Of a stretch of DNA of 64,000 nucleotides, positions 8,609 to 16,510 are shown piece by piece (position 1 is the stretch's first letter; each line of letters begins with the position of its first letter). The DNA is from DASQBT01 sp963782495 (lineage in GTDB: Bacteria; Pseudomonadota; Gammaproteobacteria; Burkholderiales; Thiobacillaceae), in contig CAWAJU010000008.1 in assembly GCA_963782495.1 (NCBI GenBank), forward strand, positions 1 through 64,000. Direction: 5' to 3'. Made by a program: the position numbers and the translations under genes. The notes under the pieces are model-generated. The model searched no databases and was not told where the DNA came from. It saw nothing but the letters and a program-made list of their open reading frames with translations.

Positions 8609-8902
8609 ATGCCATTGTTCCAGCGGCAGTGGCCGCTGTACTGGACGGAAGAAGAACGCGGTACGTTCGCGGCTTACCTGGCCGAACACCCAAACGCAGG
8701 AGATGTTGTCCCTGGGTCAGGCGGCATTCGCAAGGTACGTTGGGGGCGAGCCGGTTCTGGTAAGTCTGGTGGTGTTCGGGTCATCTACTTCACTCGTACC
8801 GAGGAAGGCGAAGTCGTTCTGCTGACGCTGTACGCCAAGTCAAAACTGGACACCCTGACGGGCTCACAATTGAAGGAGATTCGCCGTGCCATCGAAGAGT
8901 AA
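8609..8902 (+). CDS. RelE/HigB-type toxin of a type II toxin-antitoxin pair
   Basis: The 97-aa product from ATG 8609 contains the HigB/RelE signature order: EEERGTFAAYLAEHP, GDVVPGSGGIRKVRW, GKSGGVRVIYF, LLTLYAKSKLDTLT and LKEIRRAIEE. Known members are ribosome-associated mRNA interferases. Sequence resembling the family N-terminus (TLTVIE) continues upstream of this ATG in the same frame without a normal start codon. Either an alternative start is used or the start region has been altered. The stop overlaps the antitoxin start by 17 bp, which indicates translational coupling. Toxin-first order is typical of HigBA. Confidence 0.8.
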   Translation: MPLFQRQWPLYWTEEERGTFAAYLAEHPNAGDVVPGSGGIRKVRWGRAGSGKSGGVRVIYFTRTEEGEVVLLTLYAKSKLDTLTGSQLKEIRRAIEE

Positions 8903-9206
8903 ACGCAAGCCGCTTACTGATGTTGAACTGGAAAAGTACGAAGCGAAGCGCGATATCGGCGCTGAGTTGGTTCAAGCCATTCGTGAAATGAAGGCGGGTC
9001 AGGGGCGTGTGGTCACGTCGCCCGTCATTGAGGCGCGCAAGAAAACGGGCTTGTCGCAGTCTCAGTTTGCTGCGCTTCTTGGCGTGTCTGTGCGAACCCT
9101 GCAAGGCTGGGAGCAAGGGCGCAAGCAGCCGAGCGGGGCGGCCCGAACCCTGTTGGCGATTGCGAGCACCAATCCCCAAGCTGTTCTGGCCGTTGCGCCC
9201 AAGTAG
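8886..9206 (+). CDS. XRE-family antitoxin (HigA-like)
   Basis: The GTG start lies inside the 3' end of the toxin gene. The 106-aa protein has a helix-turn-helix at about residues 52-78 (TGLSQSQFAALLGVSVRTLQ, then GWEQGRKQPSG), the classic XRE pattern with the WEQGR recognition-helix end. The N-terminal 45 residues (KYEAKRDIGAELVQAIREMK) form the toxin-contacting and dimerising part in this family. It should neutralise the adjacent toxin and repress the pair's own promoter. The module ends just before the right 20-bp direct repeat. Confidence 0.85.
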   Translation: MPSKSKRKPLTDVELEKYEAKRDIGAELVQAIREMKAGQGRVVTSPVIEARKKTGLSQSQFAALLGVSVRTLQGWEQGRKQPSGAARTLLAIASTNPQAVLAVAPK

Positions 9207-9280
9207 CTTCGTCAGGAAATCCAAGGGGTAAGGCACGCAGTAAATCCCCGCACAGTAGTCGCGGGGTCAAGTAGTCGCGG

Positions 9281-9300
9281 GGTCTTTCATTATTACATCC
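9281..9300. repeat. Right copy of the 20-bp direct repeat flanking the toxin-antitoxin pair
   Basis: Partner of the copy at 8424-8443, with one mismatch (T for C). It is preceded by two closely spaced copies of CGCGGGGTC (9260-9283). Such bracketing suggests the module arrived by, or was framed by, recombination at this short sequence. Confidence 0.8.
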
Positions 9301-9476
9301 GTCCGCCCATCAAGATCGAAGCTACAGGACTCGGCTCGCATCACTTCCATACGTGTTCTCGAGCGCCGCCAACGGTCGCACTCCAGACACCTTGGTGAGT
9401 GCCCAGGCCGGATATCCGAAGTGCCCAAAAAACTCAAAGGGGTCAATTCAGCCTGGCCGCTTTGATTCCGCGCTGC

Positions 9477-9782
9477 TTACCCCGCAACATGCCGTGCCGG
9501 AATCACCCTGGGCATGGGTTTTTGTTCAGCCTGCCAAAGATCGTACTGCATCTGCATGGCGAGCCAGAGTTCGGCTCGGCCGCCACGCTTCACCCCCAGC
9601 CATGTCTGGATGCGTCGAGCCATGTCGGGGGAAATCGCGGCGCGGCCATTCAGCACGCGCGATAGCGCCGCGCGGCTCACGCCCAGTTGCTGTGCGGCTT
9701 CGGTCACCGTCAGGCCAAGCGCTGGCAATACGTCTTCGCGCAAGGTTTCGCCGGGGTGGGGCGGGTTGTGCATTCTGCTCAT
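9477..9782 (-). CDS. higA: Orphan HigA/VapI-type antitoxin
   Basis: The 101-aa protein starts MSRMHNPPHPGETLREDVLP, the diagnostic opening of the HigA (VapI) antitoxin family. A helix-turn-helix follows: VTEAAQQLGVSRAALSRVLN. The C-terminus (AELWLAMQMQYDLWQAEQ) is the family dimerisation tail. It reads on the minus strand, and the toxin gene that should precede it survives only as the last ~20 codons fused to another gene (9792-10127). The antitoxin is therefore an orphan and may act only as a repressor or an anti-addiction remnant. Confidence 0.85.
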   Translation of the reverse strand: MSRMHNPPHPGETLREDVLPALGLTVTEAAQQLGVSRAALSRVLNGRAAISPDMARRIQTWLGVKRGGRAELWLAMQMQYDLWQAEQKPMPRVIPARHVAG

Positions 9783-9791
9783 GTCGATTCC

Positions 9792-10127
9792 TTAGTGATA
9801 GTCCTTGTAATCCATCAGCACCGCATGTTCGCCCTCGAAGGTGAACGTCAGCCGCCGGTTGTTGAAACCCAGGTAATGGGCAGCATTCATCGCCCTGATC
9901 GATTTCTGCGCTGTGGCCCAATCCATATAGCCACCCGGGCGGATACCCGGCACGCCAAAGGTGTTGGTCGCCGCCAGGTTGGCATCAGCGAGCTATGTGA
10001 CGTTCAGATCAGAGTCGTGGACAGCCAGACCATCCAGCCGGATTTGCAGGTCGGCGCGGGCCGTGGTGGACATCAGGCCTGAACTTAGTACAAGCGCGGT
10101 CAATAAGGTAGTCGTGCGGGTGATCAT
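9792..10127 (-). pseudogene. Chimeric pseudogene: DUF1566-like secreted protein with a nonsense codon, fused to the 3' end of higB
   Basis: Read on the minus strand from ATG 10127, the frame gives a signal peptide (MITRTTTLLTALVLSSGLMS, then TTARA), then VHDSDLNVT, then an in-frame TAG (9993-9995), then LADANLAATNTFGV, GGYMDWATAQ and MNAAHYLGFNNRRL. The pattern DSDLxVTWLADANLAxTNTFGV...NxANYLGFNDWRLP is familiar from DUF1566-type secreted proteins, so the TAG sits where TGG (Trp) is expected. After NNRRL the frame switches to LTFTFEGEHAVLMDYKDYH and stops. That is the usual C-terminus of HigB toxins and lies 9 bp before higA. The bulk of higB and the 3' half of the secreted-protein gene were therefore lost in one deletion. 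The product is unlikely to be functional. Confidence 0.75.
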
Positions 10128-10355
10128 GAGATTCCACCTCTTGATTGTCGATGATGTTCTCTATTTCACTTACCGCACAAAATGTCGGACAGTGCGCTAC
10201 GCCCAGAGGTGGCCCCGGTTGTTTGAACAGCATTCCCCGATTTATAAGGGGAGTCCGGGCGGGTTGAGACGGTGCACAGTTGTCCACTGCGGTGGGCGTC
10301 GCTTGCGACGAACGACCGACGCGGTGGGCAACTCGGGGCGCACCACGGATTCATT

Positions 10356-11186
10356 CTATGCAGCCTCCTGGTAGGTTGGCAACAAGTTCAGGTAGGCCTG
10401 CAGCGGCGTGAGGTCATTGAGGCTTGAATGCCCCCGGTGCGTGTTGAACCAGTCGATGTAGCGTCCGATGTCGGCCCTGGCGGCGCTGACGCCGTCATAG
10501 GCCTTGAGATACACACATTCATACTTCACGCTGCGCCACAGGCGCTCGACGAACACGTTGTCGCGCCAGGCACCCCGCCCATCCATCGACAGCTTGCAGC
10601 CCCGATCGAGCACGGCATCCGTGAATTCCTCAGCGGTGAACTGGCTGCCCTGATCGGTGTTGACGATCTCGGGAATGCCATAGCGAGCAAAGGCCTGCTC
10701 AATCACCTCCCTGGCGTGGCAAGACTCCAGTGTGATGGCGACCTTGTGTGCGAGTACCGTCCGACTAGCCACGTCCACCACAGCGGTAAGATAAACAAAG
10801 CCTCGCGCCATGGGGACGTAAGTCGTGTCCAGTGCCCAGACCTGGTTGGCCCGGGTAATGGTCAGATTACGCAGCAGGTAGGGATAGATCTTGTGGCCCG
10901 GATGCCGCTGACTCGTGCCAGGTTGGGGGCACAGTGCCTCCATGCCCATGCGCAGCATGAGCGTGCGCACGTGACGTCGGCCCACGTGGATGCCTTCGCG
11001 CCGAAGCTGACCACGCAGCATCCTGGCGCCCATGAAGGGGTGCTCCAGATGCAGTTCATCGAGCCGGCGCATGAGTGCCAGATCGGCGTCGCCAACCGGC
11101 TTGGGCAAGTAGTACACCATCCCCCGGCTGATGCCCAGCAGCTTGGCCTGGCAGGTGATGGACAATTCATGCTCACGGTCAATCAT
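10356..11186 (-). CDS. IS3-family transposase OrfB (DDE integrase core)
   Basis: 276 aa. The N-terminal part has the HTH_21-like region (GISRGMVYY). The rve integrase core carries the catalytic triad at D120 (VWALDTTYVP), D178 (IVNTDQGSQF) and E214 (FVERLWRSVKYE), and the D-E spacing of 35 is canonical. The ATG overlaps the stop of OrfA as ATGA, so expression is probably by coupled translation rather than by the slippery-site frameshift of many IS3 members. Near the C-terminus RGHSSLNDLTPLQAY matches the family end. It joins and cleaves the element ends during transposition. Confidence 0.95.
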   Translation of the reverse strand: MIDREHELSITCQAKLLGISRGMVYYLPKPVGDADLALMRRLDELHLEHPFMGARMLRGQLRREGIHVGRRHVRTLMLRMGMEALCPQPGTSQRHPGHKIYPYLLRNLTITRANQVWALDTTYVPMARGFVYLTAVVDVASRTVLAHKVAITLESCHAREVIEQAFARYGIPEIVNTDQGSQFTAEEFTDAVLDRGCKLSMDGRGAWRDNVFVERLWRSVKYECVYLKAYDGVSAARADIGRYIDWFNTHRGHSSLNDLTPLQAYLNLLPTYQEAA

Positions 11187-11494
11187 GGCTTTGCGCTCAG
11201 CAATCCCGCTTTGGTGAGCGCGCGTTCTAAAAAATCCAGCTCGAGTGCCTGCTGCCCAATCTTGGCATGCAGCGGTGCCAGATCAACCGGAGCCGGCGCA
11301 GCGGCACCTCCAAACACATCCGCCGCACGTTCCAGCAACTGCCGTTTCCACTCCGTAATCTGGTTGGGGTGCAGCTCAAACTGCGCGGCCAGTTCAGCCA
11401 GCGTCTTATCCTCGCGCAAAGCCGCCAACGCGACACGAGCCTTGAACTCCGCATTGTGGGTGCGGCGAGTACGCCGCCCTGATTTCTTCACCAT
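11183..11494 (-). CDS. IS3-family transposase OrfA (helix-turn-helix subunit)
   Basis: The likely start is the ATG at 11494 (MVKKSGRRTRRTHNAEFKAR), giving 103 aa; the frame is open for another 19 codons upstream, but those lie close to the terminal repeat. The HTH_Tnp_1 pattern ALREDKTLAELAAQFELHPN is followed by the leucine-rich multimerisation part ending in DFLERALTKAGLL. It binds the IS ends. It overlaps OrfB by 4 bp. Confidence 0.9.
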   Translation of the reverse strand: MVKKSGRRTRRTHNAEFKARVALAALREDKTLAELAAQFELHPNQITEWKRQLLERAADVFGGAAAPAPVDLAPLHAKIGQQALELDFLERALTKAGLLSAKP

Positions 11495-11613
11495 CAAGAA
11501 CTCCTTCTCGCCAAGCCTTCCTCGGCCCAGCATCATGCCCGGAGTTTCCACTTATAGCATTGTTCAAATTTGCGCAGCCACCTCTCCCGCAACCCCCAAA
11601 ACCAAGGGTGTCG

Positions 11614-11961
11614 CTAACGTGTGCTTGGCGGTTGAACGACGACTGTGGGTCCCCGCAAGCCGAGTATCCAGTGCAGGATCTTGTGCAGATCCTCGTCCTT
11701 CACCTGACGTTGGGGCGCCATGGGTATCGGCCCCCACGCGCCTTTGCCGCCAGCCTTCACCTTGGCGAATAGCCTAGCCTCTGCGCCTGTATCTCCCCTG
11801 TATCTTGCCGCCACATCCGTAAGTGCCGGGCCAAGCGCTTTACGATCCACTCCATGGCAGGCTAGGCAATTGTTCTTCCGAGCCAGTGCCTCATCAGCAG
11901 AAGCTGTACCGGATATGGTCATCAACATTGCCCAGATGGTCGCTGCAATTAGAGCTTTCAT
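11614..11961 (-). CDS. Monohaem cytochrome c, class I
   Basis: 115 aa with a cleavable signal peptide (cut near SADEA), so periplasmic. The haem site is CLACH (C32, C35, H36) and the likely axial methionine is M81 in GPIPMAPQ, typical of cytochrome c-551/552. It is a paralogue of the two cytochromes at 19.9 and 20.4 kb: KNNCLACHGVDRKALGPAL here against KNGCLACHAVDKKIVGPA there. The C-terminal tail GPTVVVQPPSTR is longer and unlike theirs. It ends 57 bp from the IS element, so the tail may have been altered by the insertion. It is probably an electron carrier to a terminal oxidase. Confidence 0.9.
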   Translation of the reverse strand: MKALIAATIWAMLMTISGTASADEALARKNNCLACHGVDRKALGPALTDVAARYRGDTGAEARLFAKVKAGGKGAWGPIPMAPQRQVKDEDLHKILHWILGLRGPTVVVQPPSTR

Positions 11962-12783
11962 GCGCTTCTCCCTTTCGTTTGATTGAGCAAATAATCCAAC
12001 TCACGTTCCATGCTAGATGAGATTGCCGGGGAAACAAGACCAAGGAATGGGGTATTCATACAAATAGAAGGGGGCGATGCACTCAAAGTATGCGGAGCAG
12101 GTTCCCATTTAGGTCCGAGCATGCGCAGCGGGTGTTGCCAGGCACGCATATGCACGCGCGATGGCACCGCCGCACCTTGTGGAATACGAAAGATTTGGGA
12201 TGATGCTGCGGAACTCACAAAATTCCATGACTCCGATCCCTTTAGTTCCTGGTTCCATCGACGGAACATCGCCGAGACCGGCATCAAACAGATATCAGGA
12301 CTGGCGCTGGCGGCATGGTTCTACTTCTGGATGCGGGCGCGGACCACAGAACTTGTGCCTCCCCGAACTGGCCACAGTTGATAGATATATCCAACCCCCG
12401 GGCGCTGAAACAAGCGGGGCAGATCGGATAACTGAAACATCCAGTATGCGACCTGGCGATCCGGCCATCCGTATCGCCCGGTTTCTGGCGCTTTGCTGCC
12501 CGTAGCCGTCTTCGTCGCTCTGGAATCCTGGCGTGCAGCGTACGGATGGAACTTACCAGCCGATCCATCGACAAAGGCCATATCGCGCCTCTTCGTTTGC
12601 AAGATCAGATCGCCATGCTCGCTTTGTTGACCACTCACAGATGGGTCCGTGCTGCGGCACGGCGGTGGCGCTGCATCAAGTGGAGGGTGGTGGTCCGTGG
12701 CTCGCGCAATCTTCTGACCCAGGCCCCTTTGGTTGCGCAACACATCGCCTCCGACCGGGGGCGTCATATCGGAAGGCGCGTCC
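11962..12783. other. 822-bp stretch with no recognisable gene
   Basis: Several frames are open for 80-150 codons on both strands, but the translations are low in recognisable motifs, rich in Arg/Ser/Pro and mutually overlapping. I accept none as a gene. The upstream half should carry the promoter of the minus-strand cytochrome c gene, and the 3' end carries the ribosome site (GGAAGG) of the TPR-methyltransferase. It could be eroded mobile DNA. Confidence 0.5.
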
Positions 12784-14295
12784 ATGGCTAGTCGCCCGCC
12801 GTCACCGCAAGCTGCAGCTCTGCTGCGATCCGCAGCCTTGCACCACCAAGCCGGGCGCCTTGATGACGCCGAGCAATTCTACCGGCGCGCTCTTGCCCTC
12901 GAACCAACCCATCTGCACGGCCTGCGGCTGCTGGCCCGTCTGTTCACCGAAACGCGGCGCTTCGATCAGGCGCTGCCCTTGCTGGAGAAGGCGCTGCGTG
13001 TCGCGCCGGCAGACGCAGAGACCCACTACCGCTTTGGCCACGCGCTCGAAGGGCTGGGACGAAATGCCGCCGCGCTCGCGGCCTACCGGCGCGCGCGGGC
13101 GCTCAAGCCCGACCACCCGGGCACCCTGAGCGCGGGCGGCGCGCTGCTGTCCCGCGGCGGTCATGCCGACGAGGCGATAGAGTGGCTTACTTTGGCGGCT
13201 CAACATGCCCCCGGCTCGGCGTCCAGCCACAACAACCTGGGCAACGCCTTGCTCGCAGCCGGTCTTCATGCCGAAGCCTGCGAATCCTTCAAGCGCGCGT
13301 TGCGCCTGAAGCCGGATTTCGCTGCCGCCCACAACAACGCCGGCATCGCCCTGCAGCACTTGGGGCGCATGGAAGAAGCCTTGGCGCATTTCCATCACGC
13401 TCTGGCGCTGGAGCCCGGCTTCGCTGCGGCCCATGCCAACCTGGGTAGCTTGCTGCTTGGCCTCGGACAGGCGCAGGAGGCCCGGGATCATTTTGAACGG
13501 GTGTTGAAAATCGCTCCGGATGATGTGGCGGCGCGCGACAACTACTGTGCATCCCTGGTCGCCTGCGGCGACCGGGAAGCGGCCATCGGTTGCTATCGGC
13601 AGGTGCTTGAGCGCGATCCGCAGCATGTGCGGGCGCGTTACTTCCTCAATGCGTTCAGTGGTGACGAAACGCCGGACTGGATGCCCGCGGAACTGGTGGC
13701 GACGCTGTTTGACGGCTACGCCAGCACGTTCGACCAGCACCTGGTGGAGAAGCTGCAATACGCGGTGCCCGCTGCCCTGCTGCGCCTCTATCAGGACCAT
13801 GGCGCGCCCCACGTCGATGCCGCGCTTGACCTGGGCTGCGGCACGGGCCTGTGCGGGGCGCAGTTTCGCTTCTATGTCGAACGGCTGGAAGGTGTGGACC
13901 TGTCACCCGGCATGGTGGCCAAGGCTGAGGAGCGTGGCATATACGACTGCCTTGAGGTCGCCAGTGTCGACGCTGCGCTCAGCGCCAGGCAGGCGGCCCA
14001 TGATCTGCTGCTGGCGGCAGACGTGTTCTTCTACATCGGCGACTTGCGGCCTGTGTTTGATACCGCACGTGTCGCCCTCAAGGACGGCGGCGCGTTTCCG
14101 TTCTCGGTGGAAGCGGGCGAACGCGGCGGCTATCAGTTACGGCCCAGCGGGCGTTTTGCCCACCACCCGGACTACATCCGAACCCTTGCGGCAGAGCATG
14201 GATACCAGATCAAGGCGGAACGCTCGCTTACGCTGCGCCTGGATGGTAACCAGCCGGTGGCGGGGATGCTGTTTCTGCTGGTTAAATCGGCGTAG
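12784..14295 (+). CDS. TPR-repeat protein with C-terminal SAM-dependent methyltransferase domain
   Basis: Start chosen at ATG 12784 after GGAAGG, giving 503 aa. Residues about 10-290 are a run of tetratricopeptide repeats (units such as HNNLGNALLAAGLHAEACES and AHNNAGIALQHLGRMEEAL). A class I methyltransferase domain follows, with motif I DLGCGTGLCG near residue 348, then LEGVDLSPGMVAKAEERGIY and a YIGDLRPVF stretch. TPR-methyltransferase fusions of this order are common in betaproteobacteria, but their substrates are unknown; the TPR part presumably selects a protein partner. The high GC and codon use resemble the core genome more than its neighbours. Confidence 0.9.
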   Translation: MASRPPSPQAAALLRSAALHHQAGRLDDAEQFYRRALALEPTHLHGLRLLARLFTETRRFDQALPLLEKALRVAPADAETHYRFGHALEGLGRNAAALAAYRRARALKPDHPGTLSAGGALLSRGGHADEAIEWLTLAAQHAPGSASSHNNLGNALLAAGLHAEACESFKRALRLKPDFAAAHNNAGIALQHLGRMEEALAHFHHALALEPGFAAAHANLGSLLLGLGQAQEARDHFERVLKIAPDDVAARDNYCASLVACGDREAAIGCYRQVLERDPQHVRARYFLNAFSGDETPDWMPAELVATLFDGYASTFDQHLVEKLQYAVPAALLRLYQDHGAPHVDAALDLGCGTGLCGAQFRFYVERLEGVDLSPGMVAKAEERGIYDCLEVASVDAALSARQAAHDLLLAADVFFYIGDLRPVFDTARVALKDGGAFPFSVEAGERGGYQLRPSGRFAHHPDYIRTLAAEHGYQIKAERSLTLRLDGNQPVAGMLFLLVKSA

Positions 14296-14506
14296 CAATC
14301 TATCCGGGCTTGTTTGTGCCCCCTCATAATCGGCTGGCGCTTGACGACGTCCGGCTTGCGCTGAACCAGCCGTAGTAAGATTCGCATGGACTCCACCGTT
14401 TCGATTTATCGAATATGCACTCTTCAAATGGCAGGGATGATGCCGTTGGGAGCGTGAGAGTCCATTTCCTTCGTTACACTGCCTATCAACAAGTAGAGGG
14501 GATCAA

Positions 14507-14761
14507 ATGAAAGACGTTTTATTTTTCGACAATATGCTCACGCCGAAGATCATTACGTTCGTTTATTGGATATTGCTCATTGCGGCGGTAGTCGCCGGTC
14601 TGGGGTCAATGTTTGGCGGATTTGGAGGTTTTTCAATTGGAAGGTTCTTCATGGGTCTGCTTTATGCAGTGGGAGGTGCCATTGCAGCCAGAATTTGGTG
14701 TGAACTGCTGATTGTCCTGTTCAAAATGAACGAGGCGCTTCAAGAATTACGTCACAAGTAG
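14507..14761 (+). CDS. Small membrane protein, DUF4282 family
   Basis: 84 aa, preceded by GAGGGG. Two hydrophobic segments (VYWILLIAAVVAGLGSMFGG and a second from FMGLLYAVGGAIAARIW) are followed by CELLIVLFKMNEALQEL. The FD-x-MLTPKII start and the RIWCELLIVLFKMNE end are the hallmarks of DUF4282 as I know it. Function is unknown. The gene stands alone on the + strand and is less GC-rich than its neighbours. Confidence 0.8.
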   Translation: MKDVLFFDNMLTPKIITFVYWILLIAAVVAGLGSMFGGFGGFSIGRFFMGLLYAVGGAIAARIWCELLIVLFKMNEALQELRHK

Positions 14762-14883
14762 AACTCATCGTCTTGCGCGAAGCGGGCACCGGCCTTCGTG
14801 GCCGGCCATGCAACGTCCTTGTCCCGCTTCGGGACAAAATCAAGGGGACCAAGCCGGAGTCGATTTTGCCATGCGAGGAAATC

Positions 14884-15324
14884 GTGAACCTGGCCCCCTT
14901 GGCTCGGGCCCTCTTGATTCGCGTCAAGCAAGGCATGGGCCTTCTGATCCTGCTCCTGGCCTTGCTGGCCCTCTCGGCCTGCAACGTCCTGAGCGACCCC
15001 GCCACCGATCTGGCCTATGCGATAGAGTCTGAAGTCAATCGGCTGGGCCAGGATGAGGGCAGTGCCTACACCATCGAATATGCGCCGCCGACGAAATGGG
15101 TCGAGCACGGTGGAACCTACACCGTGCAATTGGACAAGGTCGGGGCACTGATCGTCTGGTACAAGGACGCAGGCGGAAAGGTGACGGCCAGCGGCAGCAC
15201 CTCCTACGTTGCGCGCTTTGTGGACATACCCCGTACGTATATCGTGGACAAGCAGGGGGATTCGGTTCTGTCGATCGAGACCCGGAGACAAAATGGGCGT
15301 GCGGTGATCGCGAAGGTGCAGTGA
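14884..15324 (+). CDS. Putative lipoprotein
   Basis: Start chosen at GTG 14884, five bases after GAGG. It gives a 146-aa protein whose N-terminus has three basic residues, then GLLILLLALLALSAC with a lipobox (LSAC). An ATG at 14935 would give a shorter leader. The mature part is a small beta-rich domain (GGTYTVQLDKVGALIVWYKD, and SYVARFVDIPRTYIVDK). There is no family I can name. It probably sits in the inner leaflet of the outer membrane. Confidence 0.65.
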   Translation: MNLAPLARALLIRVKQGMGLLILLLALLALSACNVLSDPATDLAYAIESEVNRLGQDEGSAYTIEYAPPTKWVEHGGTYTVQLDKVGALIVWYKDAGGKVTASGSTSYVARFVDIPRTYIVDKQGDSVLSIETRRQNGRAVIAKVQ

Positions 15325-15460
15325 TCATGGCGGCGAGATCTCCAACGACGCCAACGGTGATGTTGGAGAGGCAATTGTCGCCAGAGTAAAACATGGCCCG
15401 CTCCCGAAAAGTCGAAATGCCATGAACCTTGTCCCGTTGATTCCTTGAACGTGCAAACAT

Positions 15461-15913
15461 ATGACGCGGACTTTCACGAATAGGCTGATCCTGTTGCTGG
15501 CGTCGTCACTGATAGCTTCTTGTACGATCTATTCGCCAATGGATTGGGGATGGCGTGAATGGGTGGGCCCAGATGTTGCCGCCGTCGAGAGCGGCCCAAT
15601 TGCGACAATCGACTGGTCGAAGCTGCCTGGCGTGATCAGCATGATTGACCAAAGCAAGGTGGGTGCCGGTTACGACAAGGCGAAGCTCTCGCCCGGCAAA
15701 CATATAATTGAATATGCCTATTCTCCTTCTGAGTTCGGCGTGCATCCGAGCGGAACAATCGAGATTGACTTGACGCCCGGACATTCGTACGAATTCCGGA
15801 TCAAGCTTTGCTTCTGGTGCATGCCGAGAAAGTATGCGGCATGGGTGGATGACAAGACCAGCGGCGAGAAGGTGTGGGGCAAGCAGCCTGACTGGCCTGC
15901 CTGGTATCTGTAG
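15461..15913 (+). CDS. Putative lipoprotein
   Basis: 150 aa. Signal and lipobox: RLILLLASSLIASC, with cysteine 21 as the lipidation site. The mature domain (GVISMIDQSKVGAGYDKAKL, PGKHIIEYAYSP, GHSYEFRIKLCFWCMPRKYA) resembles small envelope proteins in which a stress-type beta domain precedes a Cys pair. I cannot name the family. The CFWC pair could form a disulfide. It follows the preceding lipoprotein by 136 bp on the same strand. Confidence 0.65.
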   Translation: MTRTFTNRLILLLASSLIASCTIYSPMDWGWREWVGPDVAAVESGPIATIDWSKLPGVISMIDQSKVGAGYDKAKLSPGKHIIEYAYSPSEFGVHPSGTIEIDLTPGHSYEFRIKLCFWCMPRKYAAWVDDKTSGEKVWGKQPDWPAWYL

Positions 15914-16046
15914 GATGACCGAGACGCTGCCATGCGCACAGGCGCGATGCCGCGCGCTGTGAATGCGTTCATGGCCGCGCAATTGGCTTGCCGCTAAAAC
16001 TGCAAGGGGAACCTGGCCAATCGGCCCTCCTCGCTCTCCCCTACCC

Positions 16047-16244
16047 TCAACTCGGGCCTAGCCCAAGCCCGTAATGCATCGCGTCATCGGTGTCCCAATA
16101 GGGTGCATCGACGCCGCCATGCCACGATTTGATGACTGCGAACTGATGTTGATTCGGTTGGGCCATACCTTCGTCATCGCTGTCCAGAATGGACTGTTCC
16201 AATTCCCAGACATATTCCGCCTGCATAAAGCTGGAAGTCGCCAT
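16047..16244 (-). CDS. Small peptide, second of a related pair (possible RiPP or bacteriocin precursor)
   Basis: Start chosen at ATG 16244 because AGGAG lies 8 bases upstream, giving 65 aa; an in-frame ATG at 16274 is less well placed. The C-terminal 18 residues HGGVDAPYWDTDDAMHYG (42-59) match 13 of 18 with residues 41-58 of the upstream peptide, although the N-terminal halves differ. The N-terminus (MQAEYVWELEQSILDSDDEG) is acidic and helical, as leader peptides often are. It lies 38 bp downstream of its partner. It is unrecognised as a known family; a conserved C-terminal core with a variable leader is suggestive only. Confidence 0.6.
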   Translation of the reverse strand: MATSSFMQAEYVWELEQSILDSDDEGMAQPNQHQFAVIKSWHGGVDAPYWDTDDAMHYGLGLGPS

Positions 16245-16282
16245 TTTGCTGTCTCCTGCAAGAGCCGACATCAACGCGTCTG

Positions 16283-16510
16283 TCAGACCGGCCAGGGCCC
16301 GGTCGGCGAGCCGTAGCCATAGTCCCAGGGCCCGGCGCCGTAGCGCATGGCGCCATCGGTTGCCCAGTACGGTGTGTCCAAGCCACCGTGAGGTTCAATC
16401 GGTGGCGGGACATGCCGCCCCAGATTGATCATCCCTCCGCCCACACAGCCCAGGTCCTCCTGGTCCAGTTCCTCGGCACGTTCCACGTATCCTTCAGTCA
16501 AAGTCTTCAT
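16283..16510 (-). CDS. Small double-glycine peptide, first of a related pair (possible RiPP or bacteriocin precursor)
   Basis: 75 aa from ATG 16510 with GGAGA 8 bases upstream. Residues 1-26 read as a bacteriocin-type leader: acidic and helical (YVERAEELDQEDLGCVGGG) ending in a double glycine at 24-25. The remaining 49 residues are rich in Gly, Pro, Tyr and Trp (HGGLDTPYWATDGAMRYG, then GPWDYGYG), with no Lys. The HGG-x-D-x-PYW-x-TD core is shared with the next gene. No maturase, C39 peptidase or dedicated exporter is seen within the window. A function in signalling, toxin action or metal binding is equally open. Confidence 0.65.
   Translation of the reverse strand: MKTLTEGYVERAEELDQEDLGCVGGGMINLGRHVPPPIEPHGGLDTPYWATDGAMRYGAGPWDYGYGSPTGPWPV

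Larger units (their letters stand above)
10243..11556 (-). mobile_element. IS3-family insertion sequence
   Basis: About 1.3 kb with the two-gene IS3 layout. Candidate imperfect terminal inverted repeats are TATAAGGGGAGTCCGGGC at 10243-10260 and, inverted, TATAAGTGGAAACTCCGGGC ending at 11556. Both flanks outside also contain TTTGAACA, so the true ends may lie a few bases further out. I could not define a target duplication. The element separates the chimeric pseudogene from a cytochrome c gene. Both ORFs are intact, so it may still be active. Confidence 0.75.

Noticed and set aside
11962..12783. Open frames of 80-150 codons on both strands upstream of the TPR-methyltransferase
   Set aside because: They overlap each other, lack motifs and ribosome sites, and have odd composition; none is convincing.
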